From NCBI GenBank assembly GCA_000717735.1, contig JOBE01000010.1, forward strand, positions 1 to 64,000: a stretch of DNA of 64,000 nucleotides, given 5' to 3'. The notes under the pieces are model-generated. The model worked only from the letters and a program-made list of their open reading frames with translations, had not been told where the DNA came from and ran no database searches. This stretch comes from Streptomyces griseoluteus (GTDB lineage: Bacteria; Actinomycetota; Actinomycetes; Streptomycetales; Streptomycetaceae). Each line of letters begins with the position of its first letter. The stretch's first letter is position 1. Made by a program: the position numbers and the translations under genes. This document shows positions 42,130 to 52,570 of the stretch, in pieces.

Positions 42130-45100
42130 TTGCGCGCACAAGTGAAGCGAGCACGCGCCTTCACCATCGCGGCGGCCACATCGGTGGCCCTCGTAGCAGG
42201 CATGACCGGCCCCGCGACGGCGATCGCCGCCTACGCGGAGGCCGCACCGGACACCGCACGCGTCGACGGCGGCCAACGGATCCCGCTCATCACGGGCGAC
42301 CGGGTGGTGGTGGACGCCAAGGGCCGGATGGTGGGCTTCGAGTCCGCCGAGGGCCGTGAGCACATACCCGTACAGGTGCAGCGCACCCCGGGCCACACCC
42401 TGGTGGTGCCCGGCGACGCCCAGCGCCTGATCGCCACGGGCAGGCTCGACCAGCGGCTCTTCGACCTCGACGTCCTCACCGACCCGCGGCTGCGCGAGAG
42501 CCACCGCGCCGGGCTCAAGCTGATCGTGCGGTACGAGGGGGGTGCCGCCGCCGCACGGGCCGAGGTGCGTACGGCGGGCGACACCCAGCTGCGGCGCACC
42601 TTCCCGACCATCGACGCCGACGCCATCCGCACGTCGCCGGACGACGTGGCCGAGGTGTGGGAAGCCCTGACGAACCAGCGGAACAGCGGGGCGCGCGCCG
42701 CCGCCTCCGGCATCGGCTCGGTGTGGCTGGACGGAGTGCGCGGGGCGAGCCTGGACCGCGGCGTCCGGCAGATCGGCGCCGACAAGGCGTGGGAGTCCGG
42801 GTTCGACGGTACGGGCGTCAGGATCGCCGTCCTCGACACCGGCGTCGACAAGACCCACGAGGACCTCAGGACCCGGGTCGTCGGCGAGAAGAACTTCTCC
42901 GCCTCCCCCGACGCCGTGGACCGCGTCGGGCACGGCACGCACGTCGCGTCGATCGCCGCCGGCACCGGCGCGAAGTCCGGCGGCCGGTACAAGGGCGTCG
43001 CCCCCGGCGCCGAGGTGATCAGCGGGAAGGTCCTCGACGACGAGGGGTACGGGGACGACTCCGCCGTCATCGCGGGCATCGAATGGGCCGCCGCCGAAGG
43101 CGCGGACGTGGTCAACCTCAGCCTGGGCAGCCCCGACAGTCCCGGCGTCGACCCCCTTGAGGCCACGGTCGACAGGCTGTCCGCCGAGAAGGGGATCCTC
43201 TTCGCCGTCGCGGCGGGCAACGACGGCGAGTCCGGCGCGTCGACGATCGGCTCCCCTGGCAGCGCGGACGCCGCGCTGACCGTCGGCGCCGTGGACAAGG
43301 ACGACAGACTGGCGCCCTTCTCCAGCACCGGCCCGCGCGTCGGCGACGGCGCCGTCAAGCCGGACGTGACCGCGCCCGGTGTCGCCGTCACCGCTGCCGC
43401 CGCCCCCGGCAGCGCCCTCGACACGCGCCCCGGCACACCGCACCCGGCGCCGGGATACCTCCAGCTCGACGGTACGTCGATGGCGACCCCGCACGTCGCG
43501 GGCGCGGCGGCGATCCTGAAGCAGCGGCACCCGGAGTGGAAGTCCACCGAGCTGAAGGGCGCGCTGACCGCGTCCACCGAAGGGGGCGCGCACACCGCCT
43601 TCCAGCAGGGCTCGGGCCGCGTCCGGGTCGACAAGGCACTGACCCAGAGCGTGATCGCCGAGCCGGTCTCGCTGAACTTCGGCACGGCGCGGTGGCCGCA
43701 CGCCGACGACCGGCCCCTCACAAGGAAGGTCGCCTACCGCAACCTGGGCGCCGGTGACGTCACCCTCGACCTGGCGGTGTCGACGCTCGACCCGTCGGGC
43801 AAGCCGGCCCCGGCCGGCTTCTTCTCGCTCGGTGCCTCGAAGGTGACCGTGCCCGCGGGCGGCACGGCCGAGGTCGACCTCGTCGCCGACACCAGGATCG
43901 GTGACGCCGACGGCGCCTACTCGGGCTACGTCACCGCCACCGGCGCGGGCCAGTCCGTGCGCACGGCCGCCGTGGCCACCAGGGAGGCGGAGTCGTACGA
44001 CGTGACCGTCAGGGCGGTGGACCGCGACGGTACGGACGCCGAGAACTTCTCCAGCACAGTGACGGGCATCGCCGGGGCCGCCACCGGCTTCCAGGCCCGT
44101 ATCGACGACGAGCCGGGCAGCCACACGATCCGCGTGCCCAAGGGCTCCTACACGTTCAACACGGCCGTCTACCAGGACCCTTCGGACTACGCGAAGGGCA
44201 CCGACTGGATCGCCCAGCCGAAGCTGGACGTCTCCGGCGACACGACGGTCACCGCCGACGCCCGCACCACCAAGCCGGTGGACCTCACCGTGCCCGGCAT
44301 CGACCGGGCGGACTACGCGGGGACGTACTACGAGGTCGGCACCGGAAGCGGCCGCGTCGGCAACGGCTGGGTCCTGCGGGGCTTCACCGGCTTCCGCACC
44401 GCCCACCTGGGTCCCGCCGTCACCGACGGCTCGCTCCTGCAGACCTGGGACGCGCACTTCCTCAAGGACGCCGGCAGTCAGTACTCGGTGGCCTTCGGCG
44501 GCAAGGCGAGCACGGTCGCTACCGGCTACACCCGGCACGTGAAGGCGGACGAACTGGCCACGCTCACGGTCCGTCTCGGGGCCTCCGCCCCCGGGAAGTC
44601 GGCTCTCACCTCCCCGTACGCCCATCTGCCGGGCGCACCGGAGGGCAACGGCTTCTCCGCGCCGCAGGCGGCTCCGGGCACCCGTACCTTCCACGTCTCG
44701 ACCTCCGACGGCGTCAGGTGGCTGACCAGGTTCAACCAGCTGGGCGCGCTCGACGAGTGGGGCTACCCGGCCTTCGAGGGCGGCTTCGAGATGCTCCGGC
44801 CGAAGCGTTACGAGGCCGGCAGGACGTACCGGGAGACGTTCAACACGGGCGTCTTCGGGCCCCTCCTGGGCGAGGGCATGGGGGTCTTCCGTACCGCTCC
44901 CGACCCGGAGACGGGCGAGCAGCGGCTCTACGGTTCCCTGCCGCTGTTCGCGGACGGCAAGGGCCATGCCGGTGTCCCGGCGAACGTCTCGGCCACGACG
45001 AAGCTGTACCGCGACGGCGTCGAGGTCGGCGCGAACGACGACCCGCTGACCGGGTGGCAGCCCTTCACGGTGGACGCGGCCGACGCCGCGTACCGCCTGG

Positions 45101-45501
45101 AGACCTCGGTGGAGCGGCCGGCGGGCCTCGCCGCCGTCTCCACCCGGATCGACGCCGCCTTCACGTTCCGTTCGGGACAGGTCGCGGCCACCACGGCGCT
45201 TCCGGTGTCGACGGTCCGTTTCGCGGCGCCCGTGGACCTCGCCTCGCGCGTCCCGGCGGGCCGGCAGGTCCGGGTCCCGGTGACCGTGCAGGGCTCGGCG
45301 GCCGGCGGCAACCTCAAGTCGCTCGCCGTGTCGGTGAGTTACGACGACGGTAAGACCTGGCGGCCCGCGCAGGTCCGGAACGGCGTGATCTCCGTGACGA
45401 GTCCGGCGAAGGACAGCGGCATCTCGTTCTCCGCCGTGGTCACGGACGAGCAGGGCAACACGTCGACGCTGAAGATCCACAACGCGTGGCTCGGCAAGTG
45501 A
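42130..45501 (+). CDS. Secreted subtilisin-like serine protease (S8), large form
   Basis: About 1123 residues. A Sec signal peptide occupies roughly the first 36 residues (basic MRAQVKRAR, hydrophobic core, then ATAIAAYA). A prodomain runs to about residue 210. The catalytic triad is Asp236 (VLDTGVDKTHEDL), His268 (GHGTHVASIAAG) and Ser450 (DGTSMATPHVAGAAAI), with the oxyanion Asn in AVAAGNDGESG. Some 650 residues of beta-rich C-terminal domains follow. The start is TTG 42130, directly after GGGGGAGA; GTG 42142 is an alternative. It acts outside the cell on proteins; no specific substrate is evident. Confidence 0.9.
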   Translation: MRAQVKRARAFTIAAATSVALVAGMTGPATAIAAYAEAAPDTARVDGGQRIPLITGDRVVVDAKGRMVGFESAEGREHIPVQVQRTPGHTLVVPGDAQRLIATGRLDQRLFDLDVLTDPRLRESHRAGLKLIVRYEGGAAAARAEVRTAGDTQLRRTFPTIDADAIRTSPDDVAEVWEALTNQRNSGARAAASGIGSVWLDGVRGASLDRGVRQIGADKAWESGFDGTGVRIAVLDTGVDKTHEDLRTRVVGEKNFSASPDAVDRVGHGTHVASIAAGTGAKSGGRYKGVAPGAEVISGKVLDDEGYGDDSAVIAGIEWAAAEGADVVNLSLGSPDSPGVDPLEATVDRLSAEKGILFAVAAGNDGESGASTIGSPGSADAALTVGAVDKDDRLAPFSSTGPRVGDGAVKPDVTAPGVAVTAAAAPGSALDTRPGTPHPAPGYLQLDGTSMATPHVAGAAAILKQRHPEWKSTELKGALTASTEGGAHTAFQQGSGRVRVDKALTQSVIAEPVSLNFGTARWPHADDRPLTRKVAYRNLGAGDVTLDLAVSTLDPSGKPAPAGFFSLGASKVTVPAGGTAEVDLVADTRIGDADGAYSGYVTATGAGQSVRTAAVATREAESYDVTVRAVDRDGTDAENFSSTVTGIAGAATGFQARIDDEPGSHTIRVPKGSYTFNTAVYQDPSDYAKGTDWIAQPKLDVSGDTTVTADARTTKPVDLTVPGIDRADYAGTYYEVGTGSGRVGNGWVLRGFTGFRTAHLGPAVTDGSLLQTWDAHFLKDAGSQYSVAFGGKASTVATGYTRHVKADELATLTVRLGASAPGKSALTSPYAHLPGAPEGNGFSAPQAAPGTRTFHVSTSDGVRWLTRFNQLGALDEWGYPAFEGGFEMLRPKRYEAGRTYRETFNTGVFGPLLGEGMGVFRTAPDPETGEQRLYGSLPLFADGKGHAGVPANVSATTKLYRDGVEVGANDDPLTGWQPFTVDAADAAYRLETSVERPAGLAAVSTRIDAAFTFRSGQVAATTALPVSTVRFAAPVDLASRVPAGRQVRVPVTVQGSAAGGNLKSLAVSVSYDDGKTWRPAQVRNGVISVTSPAKDSGISFSAVVTDEQGNTSTLKIHNAWLGK

Positions 45502-45527
45502 CCCCGCCCCGTTGAGCGTTCTCTCCT

Positions 45528-45564
45528 GTCCCGGCGTCACCACCTCAGGTGGGGGCGCCGGGAC
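45528..45564. terminator. Compound hairpin between convergent genes
   Basis: GTCCCGGCG at 45528-45536 pairs with CGCCGGGAC at 45556-45564, and inside the loop CCACCT and AGGTGG form a second hairpin around one C. It sits between the convergent protease and binding-protein genes. Confidence 0.65.
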
Positions 45565-45571
45565 GTCGCGT

Positions 45572-46270
45572 TCACGCGCGTGCGGCCGCCCGCATGCCCC
45601 TGGCACGCGCGGTGTGCGCCGCCGTGTCGGAGCCGAGGTGGTCGAGGACCTCCCGGGCGAGGTCCGGCCGGGACGCGGAGGCCAGGACGCCTCCTCCGAA
45701 GGTGGAGCTGAGGGCGGTGTCACCCGGCAGCGGGCCGACGACGGTGACGCCCGGCAGGTCCATCAGCTCGCTGTGCTGCTGGAACGCCAGCTCGGCCCGG
45801 CCGGAGGAGAGCAGACTGCCGGCCGGCACCCCCGGGGGCGCCTGGACGAGCCGGCCGGCGAGCACGTCGGCGAGCCCCAGCCGGCCGATGAGACCGAGCA
45901 GTTGCGTCCCGCTGGGACCGGTCGAGTACGCGATCCTCGGCGCGGACCGCAGCACGGCCCGCAGGTCGGCTTCCGATCCGAGCGCCGGAACAGGTGATCC
46001 CTCCGGTACGGCGGCGACGACCTGTGAGATCCACAGCGGTCGCGCCGTACCCGCCAGGACGTGGCCCTCCTTCTCCAGGGCGGCCAGCGCTCCGTCGGCG
46101 AGCACGAGCAGGTCGGCCTCCGCGCCCTCGCGCACCCGCCGTGCGATCTCGACGCCGCCCGCGGACTCGAAGCGCACGGGGATTCCGTGCGCGAGCCGAA
46201 GGTGTGCCGACAGCTCGGCGAGCAGCGGCCGCGTCGCCATCGAGGACAGCCCGGAGATCTCTCCGTTCAC
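45572..46270 (-). CDS. ModA-like substrate-binding domain protein without signal peptide
   Basis: A 232-residue type 2 periplasmic-binding fold, with RFESAGGVEIARRVREGAEADLLVLADGALAAL, YSTGPSGTQLLGLIGRLGL and the C-terminal GVLASASRPDLAREVLDHL, as in molybdate-binding-like proteins. It lacks a signal peptide or lipobox, so it is probably cytoplasmic. The GTG start at 46270 has AAGGAGG upstream. It is divergent from the IclR regulator of the aromatic cluster; similar proteins occur beside aromatic-acid pathways elsewhere. It may bind a pathway acid rather than an oxyanion, but this is only inferred. Confidence 0.72.
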   Translation of the reverse strand: MNGEISGLSSMATRPLLAELSAHLRLAHGIPVRFESAGGVEIARRVREGAEADLLVLADGALAALEKEGHVLAGTARPLWISQVVAAVPEGSPVPALGSEADLRAVLRSAPRIAYSTGPSGTQLLGLIGRLGLADVLAGRLVQAPPGVPAGSLLSSGRAELAFQQHSELMDLPGVTVVGPLPGDTALSSTFGGGVLASASRPDLAREVLDHLGSDTAAHTARARGMRAAARA

Positions 46271-46345
46271 GTCGCCTCCTTGGTGTCCGGCAGATGCTAC
46301 GACGCCCGCCGGGGTGCATCAACGCCGGTCTGCGAGACTGACCGG

Positions 46346-47113
46346 GTGAGCGCGACCCGGAGCACAGCGGCTGGAAAAGTCCTCGACGTCCTCGCGGTCT
46401 TCGACCGGGAGCACCCGTCGCAGACGCTGTCGGAGATCGCCCAGCGCACCGGCATGGCCCTGAGCACGACGCACCGGGTCGTCTCCGAGCTGGCGGGATG
46501 GGGAGCGCTGGAGCGCGCGGAGGACGGGTCGTGGCACGTCGGCCTCAGGCTCTGGGAGATCGCCTCGGGATGCCCCCGCACCCAGATCCTGCGCGATGTG
46601 GCCCTGCCCTTCATGCAGGACCTCTACGAGGCGACCCACGAGAACATCCAGCTCGCGGTCCGCGAGGGGACGGAGCTGGTGTTCGTCGAGCGGATCGCCG
46701 GGCACCGGTCGGTGGAGCTGTTGACGATGGTGGGGAGCCGGTTCCCGATCGGCTCGACCGGGATGGGGCGGGTCCTGCTGGCCCACGCCCCTCCGGAACT
46801 CCAGGAGGAGGTCCTCGCGTCGCCGCTGCGGGCCTGGACCCCGCACACCGTCACCGACCCGAAGACGCTGCGCGCGCAGCTGGACCGCATCCGCCGCGAG
46901 CAGGTCTTCGTGAGCGACCGGCAGCTCTCGGAGAGCACGGTCGCGGTGGCCGCGCCCGTGCGGACCGGCCGCAACGGTCCGGTCGGCGCGGCCTTGGGGA
47001 TCGTGTTCACGGCGCGGGGCGCGAGCCGTGCCCGCGGGCTCCGTGAGCCTCTGCTGAGGGCCGCGTACGGGATCTCCGACGAGCTCGGCCGGCGTGCCCG
47101 GCCGACCGCCTGA
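46346..47113 (+). CDS. IclR-family transcriptional regulator
   Basis: A 255-residue regulator. The winged helix-turn-helix is at about residues 27-65 (QTLSEIAQRTGMALSTTHRVVSELAGWGALE), and the effector domain includes LVFVERIAGHRSVELLT and RFPIGSTGMGRVLLA. IclR proteins such as PcaR and PobR control 4-hydroxybenzoate and protocatechuate genes, so this is the likely regulator of the pobA-lig genes downstream. The GTG start at 46346 has no strong ribosome site. The stop codon lies inside a 30-bp tandem repeat. Confidence 0.88.
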   Translation: MSATRSTAAGKVLDVLAVFDREHPSQTLSEIAQRTGMALSTTHRVVSELAGWGALERAEDGSWHVGLRLWEIASGCPRTQILRDVALPFMQDLYEATHENIQLAVREGTELVFVERIAGHRSVELLTMVGSRFPIGSTGMGRVLLAHAPPELQEEVLASPLRAWTPHTVTDPKTLRAQLDRIRREQVFVSDRQLSESTVAVAAPVRTGRNGPVGAALGIVFTARGASRARGLREPLLRAAYGISDELGRRARPTA

Positions 47114-47190
47114 GCCCGTCGGCGCATCCGCCCGACCGCCTGAGCCCGTCGACGCGCCCGCCCGACCGCCTGAGGATCGGCCTGCCGCCC
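47104..47190. repeat. 30-bp imperfect tandem repeat at the end of the IclR gene
   Basis: A unit beginning GACCGCCTGAGCCCGTCG occurs at 47104-47133, again at 47134-47163, and in a shorter, diverged copy from 47164. It includes the last two sense codons and the TGA stop of the IclR gene, so successive copies repeat the stop codon in frame. Confidence 0.8.
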
Positions 47191-47303
47191 GACCCCCTGA
47201 GACCGAGCGGGCTTCCGCCTGACGGAAACACCGGAGACCGGCCGGGTCCGCGGGTGTCAACGTTCGACGTGTCCCGGACGTTCACCCTCGCTCAGGAGAT
47301 GCC

Positions 47304-48515
47304 ATGGCCGACGCCGTCGTCGACACCGTTGCCTCGGTTCCCGTCGCAGTCATCGGGGCAGGCCCCGCCGGGCTGATGCTGGCTCACCGCCTCGCACGCG
47401 CCGGGGTCGAGACGGTCGTGGTCGACACTCGCACCCGGCGGGAGATCGAGACCACGCAGCGGGCCGGCATCCTGGAGGCCGACGCGGCCCGGGACCTGGT
47501 GGAGACCGGCGTATCCGACCGGATCCTGCGCGACGGCCACGAACACGAGGGCACCGAGCTGCGCTTCGGCGGTCGGGCGCACCGCATCCACTTCAAGGCG
47601 CTGGTCGGCGCGTCGGTCTGGCTCTATCCGCAGACCGACGTGTTCATCGACCTGGCCGACGCGCGGGAGCGGGACGGCGGCACGGTCCACTTCGGCGTCA
47701 AGGACACCGAGGTCCTCGACGTCACCACCGGCGCTCCCCGCGTCCGCTATACCGCGGCCGACGGCACCCGGCACGAGATCCGCGCGCGGTACGTGGTCGG
47801 CGCGGACGGCTCACGGAGCATGTGCCGCGACCTCGTCCCCGAGGACCGGCGGGTGCGGTACGGCAAGGAGTACCCCTTCGCGTGGTTCGGCATCCTGGCC
47901 GAGGCCCCGCCGAGCGCGTCCGAGCTGGTCTACGCCCACTCCGAGCACGGGTTCGCGCTGATCAGCCGGCGGACCGAGACCGTACAGCGCATGTACTTCC
48001 AGTGCTCCCCCGGCGAGTCCGTCGACGCCTGGCCGGACGACCGCGTCTGGGAGACGCTGCAGGCCCGGGTGGCAGGCGAGGACGGCTTCCGGCTGAACGA
48101 GGGCCCGGTCCTGGACAAGACGGTCCTGCGGTTCCGTTCGTTCGTGCAGGAGCCGATGCGCTGGGGCTCGATGGTGCTCGCCGGTGACGCCGCGCACACC
48201 GTGCCGCCGACCGGCGCCCGTGGGCTCAACCTCGCGCTGTACGACGTGAAGATCCTGGCCGAGGTCCTGCCTCGGGCGCTCGGCGCCGCCGGAGAGGCCG
48301 CTCTCGACGACTACCAGCCGCGCGCGATGCGGCGGGTCTGGAGGGCGCAGAACTTCTCCCACTGGATGACGGGGCTGCTGCACACCGCGCCGGGCGACTC
48401 GCCGTTCGACCTGCGGCGCCGACTCGGCGAGCTCGACAACGTGGTGGCCACGCGCGCCGGCCGCGCCTACCTCGCCGAGCAGTACACCGGCTGGCCCGTC
48501 GGCTCCCAGGACTGA
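47304..48515 (+). CDS. pobA: 4-hydroxybenzoate 3-monooxygenase
   Basis: A 403-residue class A flavin monooxygenase. The FAD motif VAVIGAGPAGLMLAHRLARAG, the second site VVGADGSRSMCRDLVP and the ribityl motif LAGDAAHTVPPTGARGLNLAL are in the right order and spacing for p-hydroxybenzoate hydroxylase. It converts 4-hydroxybenzoate to protocatechuate using NAD(P)H and O2. The segment QRAGILEADAARDLVETG matches the PobA substrate region. AGGAG precedes ATG 47304. It feeds the ring-cleavage genes 50 bp downstream. Confidence 0.93.
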   Translation: MADAVVDTVASVPVAVIGAGPAGLMLAHRLARAGVETVVVDTRTRREIETTQRAGILEADAARDLVETGVSDRILRDGHEHEGTELRFGGRAHRIHFKALVGASVWLYPQTDVFIDLADARERDGGTVHFGVKDTEVLDVTTGAPRVRYTAADGTRHEIRARYVVGADGSRSMCRDLVPEDRRVRYGKEYPFAWFGILAEAPPSASELVYAHSEHGFALISRRTETVQRMYFQCSPGESVDAWPDDRVWETLQARVAGEDGFRLNEGPVLDKTVLRFRSFVQEPMRWGSMVLAGDAAHTVPPTGARGLNLALYDVKILAEVLPRALGAAGEAALDDYQPRAMRRVWRAQNFSHWMTGLLHTAPGDSPFDLRRRLGELDNVVATRAGRAYLAEQYTGWPVGSQD

Positions 48516-48565
48516 CACCGACGACCCCCAGGGCCTGTCCTCCGGATCAGGCCAGAGGAGTAACC

Positions 48566-49591
48566 ATGATCATCGACTGTCACGGTCACTTCACCACGGC
48601 GCCGCCCCAGCTGGCGCGGTGGCGAGAACGGCAGGTGGCGGCGGCCGGCTCCGCCACGGACGCGCCCGACCCCGACGACCTCGTCATCACCGACGACGAC
48701 CTGCGCGAGGCGATCGACGACAACCAGCTGCGGCTCATGGACGAGCGGGGCAGCGATCTGACGATCTTCTCCCCGCGGGCCAGCTTCATGGCCCACCACA
48801 TCGGCGACTTCCGCGTCTCGTCGACCTGGGCGCGGATCTGCAACGACCTGGTCCACCGCGTCAGCCGGCTCTACCCCGACCGCTTCGCGATGGGCGCGAT
48901 GCTGCCCCAGTCGCCGGGCGCCGACCCGGCCACCTGTGTGCCCGAGCTGCGCCGGGCGGTCGAGGAGCTCGGGGCGGTGACGGTCAACCTCAACCCCGAT
49001 CCGTCGGGCGGCAGCTGGACCGCGCCGCCGCTGACGGACCGCTCCTGGTACCCGCTCTACGAGGCGATGGCCGAGTACGACATCCCCGCGATGATCCACG
49101 TCAGCACGTCCTGCAACCCGGCCTTCCACACCACGGGCGCCCACTACCTGAACGCCGACACCACGGCGTTCATGCAGCTGCTCCAGGGCGACCTCTTCGC
49201 CGACTTCCCGTCGCTGCGCTTCGTGGTCCCGCACGGCGGGGGCGCGGTGCCGTACCACTGGGGCCGGTTCCGCGGTCTGGCGATGGCGCTCGGCCGGCCG
49301 GACCCCGAGACGCTCCTCGACAACGTCCTCTTCGACACCTGCGTCTACCACCAGGCGGGCATCGACCTCCTGACCAGGGTGATCCCCGGCCGTTCCGTGC
49401 TGTTCGCCAGCGAGATGATCGGCGCGGTCCGCGACGTCGACCCGCGCACCGGCCACCACTTCGACGACACGAGGCGGTACGTCGAGGCCTGCCCGAACCT
49501 CGACGACGAGGAGCGGGCCGCCGTCTACTCCGGCAACGCCCTGCGCGTCTATCCCCGGCTCGCCGCCCGGCTCGCCGCCGCCGACCACTGA
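48566..49591 (+). CDS. ligJ: Amidohydrolase-family 4-oxalomesaconate hydratase
   Basis: A 341-residue member of the amidohydrolase superfamily with the metal motif MIIDCHGHFTTAP, an IPAMIHVSTSCNPAFH segment, VVPHGGGAVPYHWGRFRG and ASEMIGAVRDVDP, all as in LigJ. It hydrates 4-oxalomesaconate to 4-carboxy-4-hydroxy-2-oxoadipate in the protocatechuate 4,5-cleavage pathway. GAGGAG precedes ATG 48566. Its position between pobA and a LigK-like aldolase gene supports the role. Cytoplasmic. Confidence 0.88.
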   Translation: MIIDCHGHFTTAPPQLARWRERQVAAAGSATDAPDPDDLVITDDDLREAIDDNQLRLMDERGSDLTIFSPRASFMAHHIGDFRVSSTWARICNDLVHRVSRLYPDRFAMGAMLPQSPGADPATCVPELRRAVEELGAVTVNLNPDPSGGSWTAPPLTDRSWYPLYEAMAEYDIPAMIHVSTSCNPAFHTTGAHYLNADTTAFMQLLQGDLFADFPSLRFVVPHGGGAVPYHWGRFRGLAMALGRPDPETLLDNVLFDTCVYHQAGIDLLTRVIPGRSVLFASEMIGAVRDVDPRTGHHFDDTRRYVEACPNLDDEERAAVYSGNALRVYPRLAARLAAADH

Positions 49592-49605
49592 CCGCCGGCC
49601 ACTGA

Positions 49606-51234
<1,629 letters not shown>

Positions 51235-51258
51235 CCGCCTCACGATCGGAGTCCGAAG

Positions 51259-52569
51259 ATGTCACTGGACAAGACCTACAAACTGGTGCCGGGGACCATC
51301 GTCTTCGACGCCGAGCAGTCCGCGAGGGGCTACCACCTCAACCAGTTCTGCATGTCGCTGATGACGGCGGAGAACCGCGAGCGCTACCTCGCCGACGAAC
51401 GTGCCTACCTGGACGCGTGGCCGCTGCGGGAGGAGCAGAAGCGGGCGCTGCTCGACCGCGACCTGAACGCGGCCATGGACGAGGGCGGCAACATCTACTT
51501 CCTCGCCAAGTGGGGTGCCACGCTGGGGCTCTCGTTCCAGCAGATGGCGGGGTCGATGACCGGCATGACCGAGGAGGAGTACCGCGCGATGATGGCCGGC
51601 GGCGGCCGCTCCGTCGAGGGCAACCGCATCGATCACGCCGTCCTCGAAGCGGCTCACGCCGATGCGGCGCCCCCCGCCGAGCACGCCACGATCACCGGCG
51701 CGGTCTTCACCTCGCACGTACCGGCGATCGGCGCGGCGATGGACCACGACAAGACCCACGAGCCTTACTGGAAGCCGGTCTTCGAGGGGTACGACTTCTC
51801 CAAGGAGTGGGAGAAGGAGAACCTCCCCGATGTGATCTTCCTGGTCTACAACGACCACGCGTCCGCGTTCGACCTGTCGTTGATCCCGACGTTCGTCCTC
51901 GGCACCGGCGCGTCCTACGCCACCGCCGACGAGGGGTACGGGCCCCGCCCCGTACCCGGCGTCGAGGGCGATCCCGACCTGGCCGCGCACATCGCGCACT
52001 CGCTGGTGCGGGACGACTTCGACCTCACGCTCGCCAACGAGATGACCGTCGACCACGGCCTGACCGTCCCGCTGTCCCTGATGTTCGGGGACGTCGAGAA
52101 GTGGCCGTGCAAGGTGATCCCGTTCCACGTCAACGTGGTGCAGTACCCCGTGCCCTCGGGCGCCCGGTGCTTCCGGCTCGGCCAGGCGCTGCGCCGGGCC
52201 ATCGAGTCGTACGACAGGCCGCTGAAGGTCCAGGTGTGGGGCACCGGTGGCATGAGCCACCAGTTGCAGGGCCCGCGCGCCGGACTGATCAACCGGGAGT
52301 GGGACAACGCGTTCCTCGACCGGCTGATCGAGGACCCGGCCGGCCTGTCAGAGGTGCCGCACCTGGAGTACGTCCAGGAGGCCGGCTCGGAGGGCATCGA
52401 GCTTGTCATGTGGCTGATCGCCCGGGGGGCGTTGAGCGACGTGGACGGGTCCGGAAGGGTCGACGTCAAGCACCGCTTCTACCACGTGCCGGCGTCCAAC
52501 ACCGCCGTCGGCCATCTGATCCTCGAGAACCGTCCCCGGGCCCAGGAGCCCGCCGAAGGAGTGAACTGA
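51259..52569 (+). CDS. ligAB: Protocatechuate 4,5-dioxygenase, fused alpha and beta subunits
   Basis: A 436-residue fusion. Residues 1-120 match the LigA (alpha) subunit, with NQFCMSLMTAENRERYLADE. Residues from about 143 match LigB (beta), with the metal-binding His in AVFTSHVPAIGAAMDHDKTH, VYNDHASAFDLSLIP, the active-site VDHGLTVPLSLMFG and VQVWGTGGMSHQLQGPRAGL. The order alpha-beta is as in Arthrobacter PcmA and opposite to gallate dioxygenase DesB. It cleaves protocatechuate between C4 and C5 using Fe(II). The LigC gene begins two bases after its stop. Confidence 0.92.
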   Translation: MSLDKTYKLVPGTIVFDAEQSARGYHLNQFCMSLMTAENRERYLADERAYLDAWPLREEQKRALLDRDLNAAMDEGGNIYFLAKWGATLGLSFQQMAGSMTGMTEEEYRAMMAGGGRSVEGNRIDHAVLEAAHADAAPPAEHATITGAVFTSHVPAIGAAMDHDKTHEPYWKPVFEGYDFSKEWEKENLPDVIFLVYNDHASAFDLSLIPTFVLGTGASYATADEGYGPRPVPGVEGDPDLAAHIAHSLVRDDFDLTLANEMTVDHGLTVPLSLMFGDVEKWPCKVIPFHVNVVQYPVPSGARCFRLGQALRRAIESYDRPLKVQVWGTGGMSHQLQGPRAGLINREWDNAFLDRLIEDPAGLSEVPHLEYVQEAGSEGIELVMWLIARGALSDVDGSGRVDVKHRFYHVPASNTAVGHLILENRPRAQEPAEGVN

Positions 52570-52570
52570 C

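Noticed and set aside
42106..45723. 1205-codon open frame on the minus strand opposite the protease
   Set aside because: The plus strand encodes a clear S8 protease with full catalytic triad; the antisense translation is low-complexity Val/Gly/Arg.
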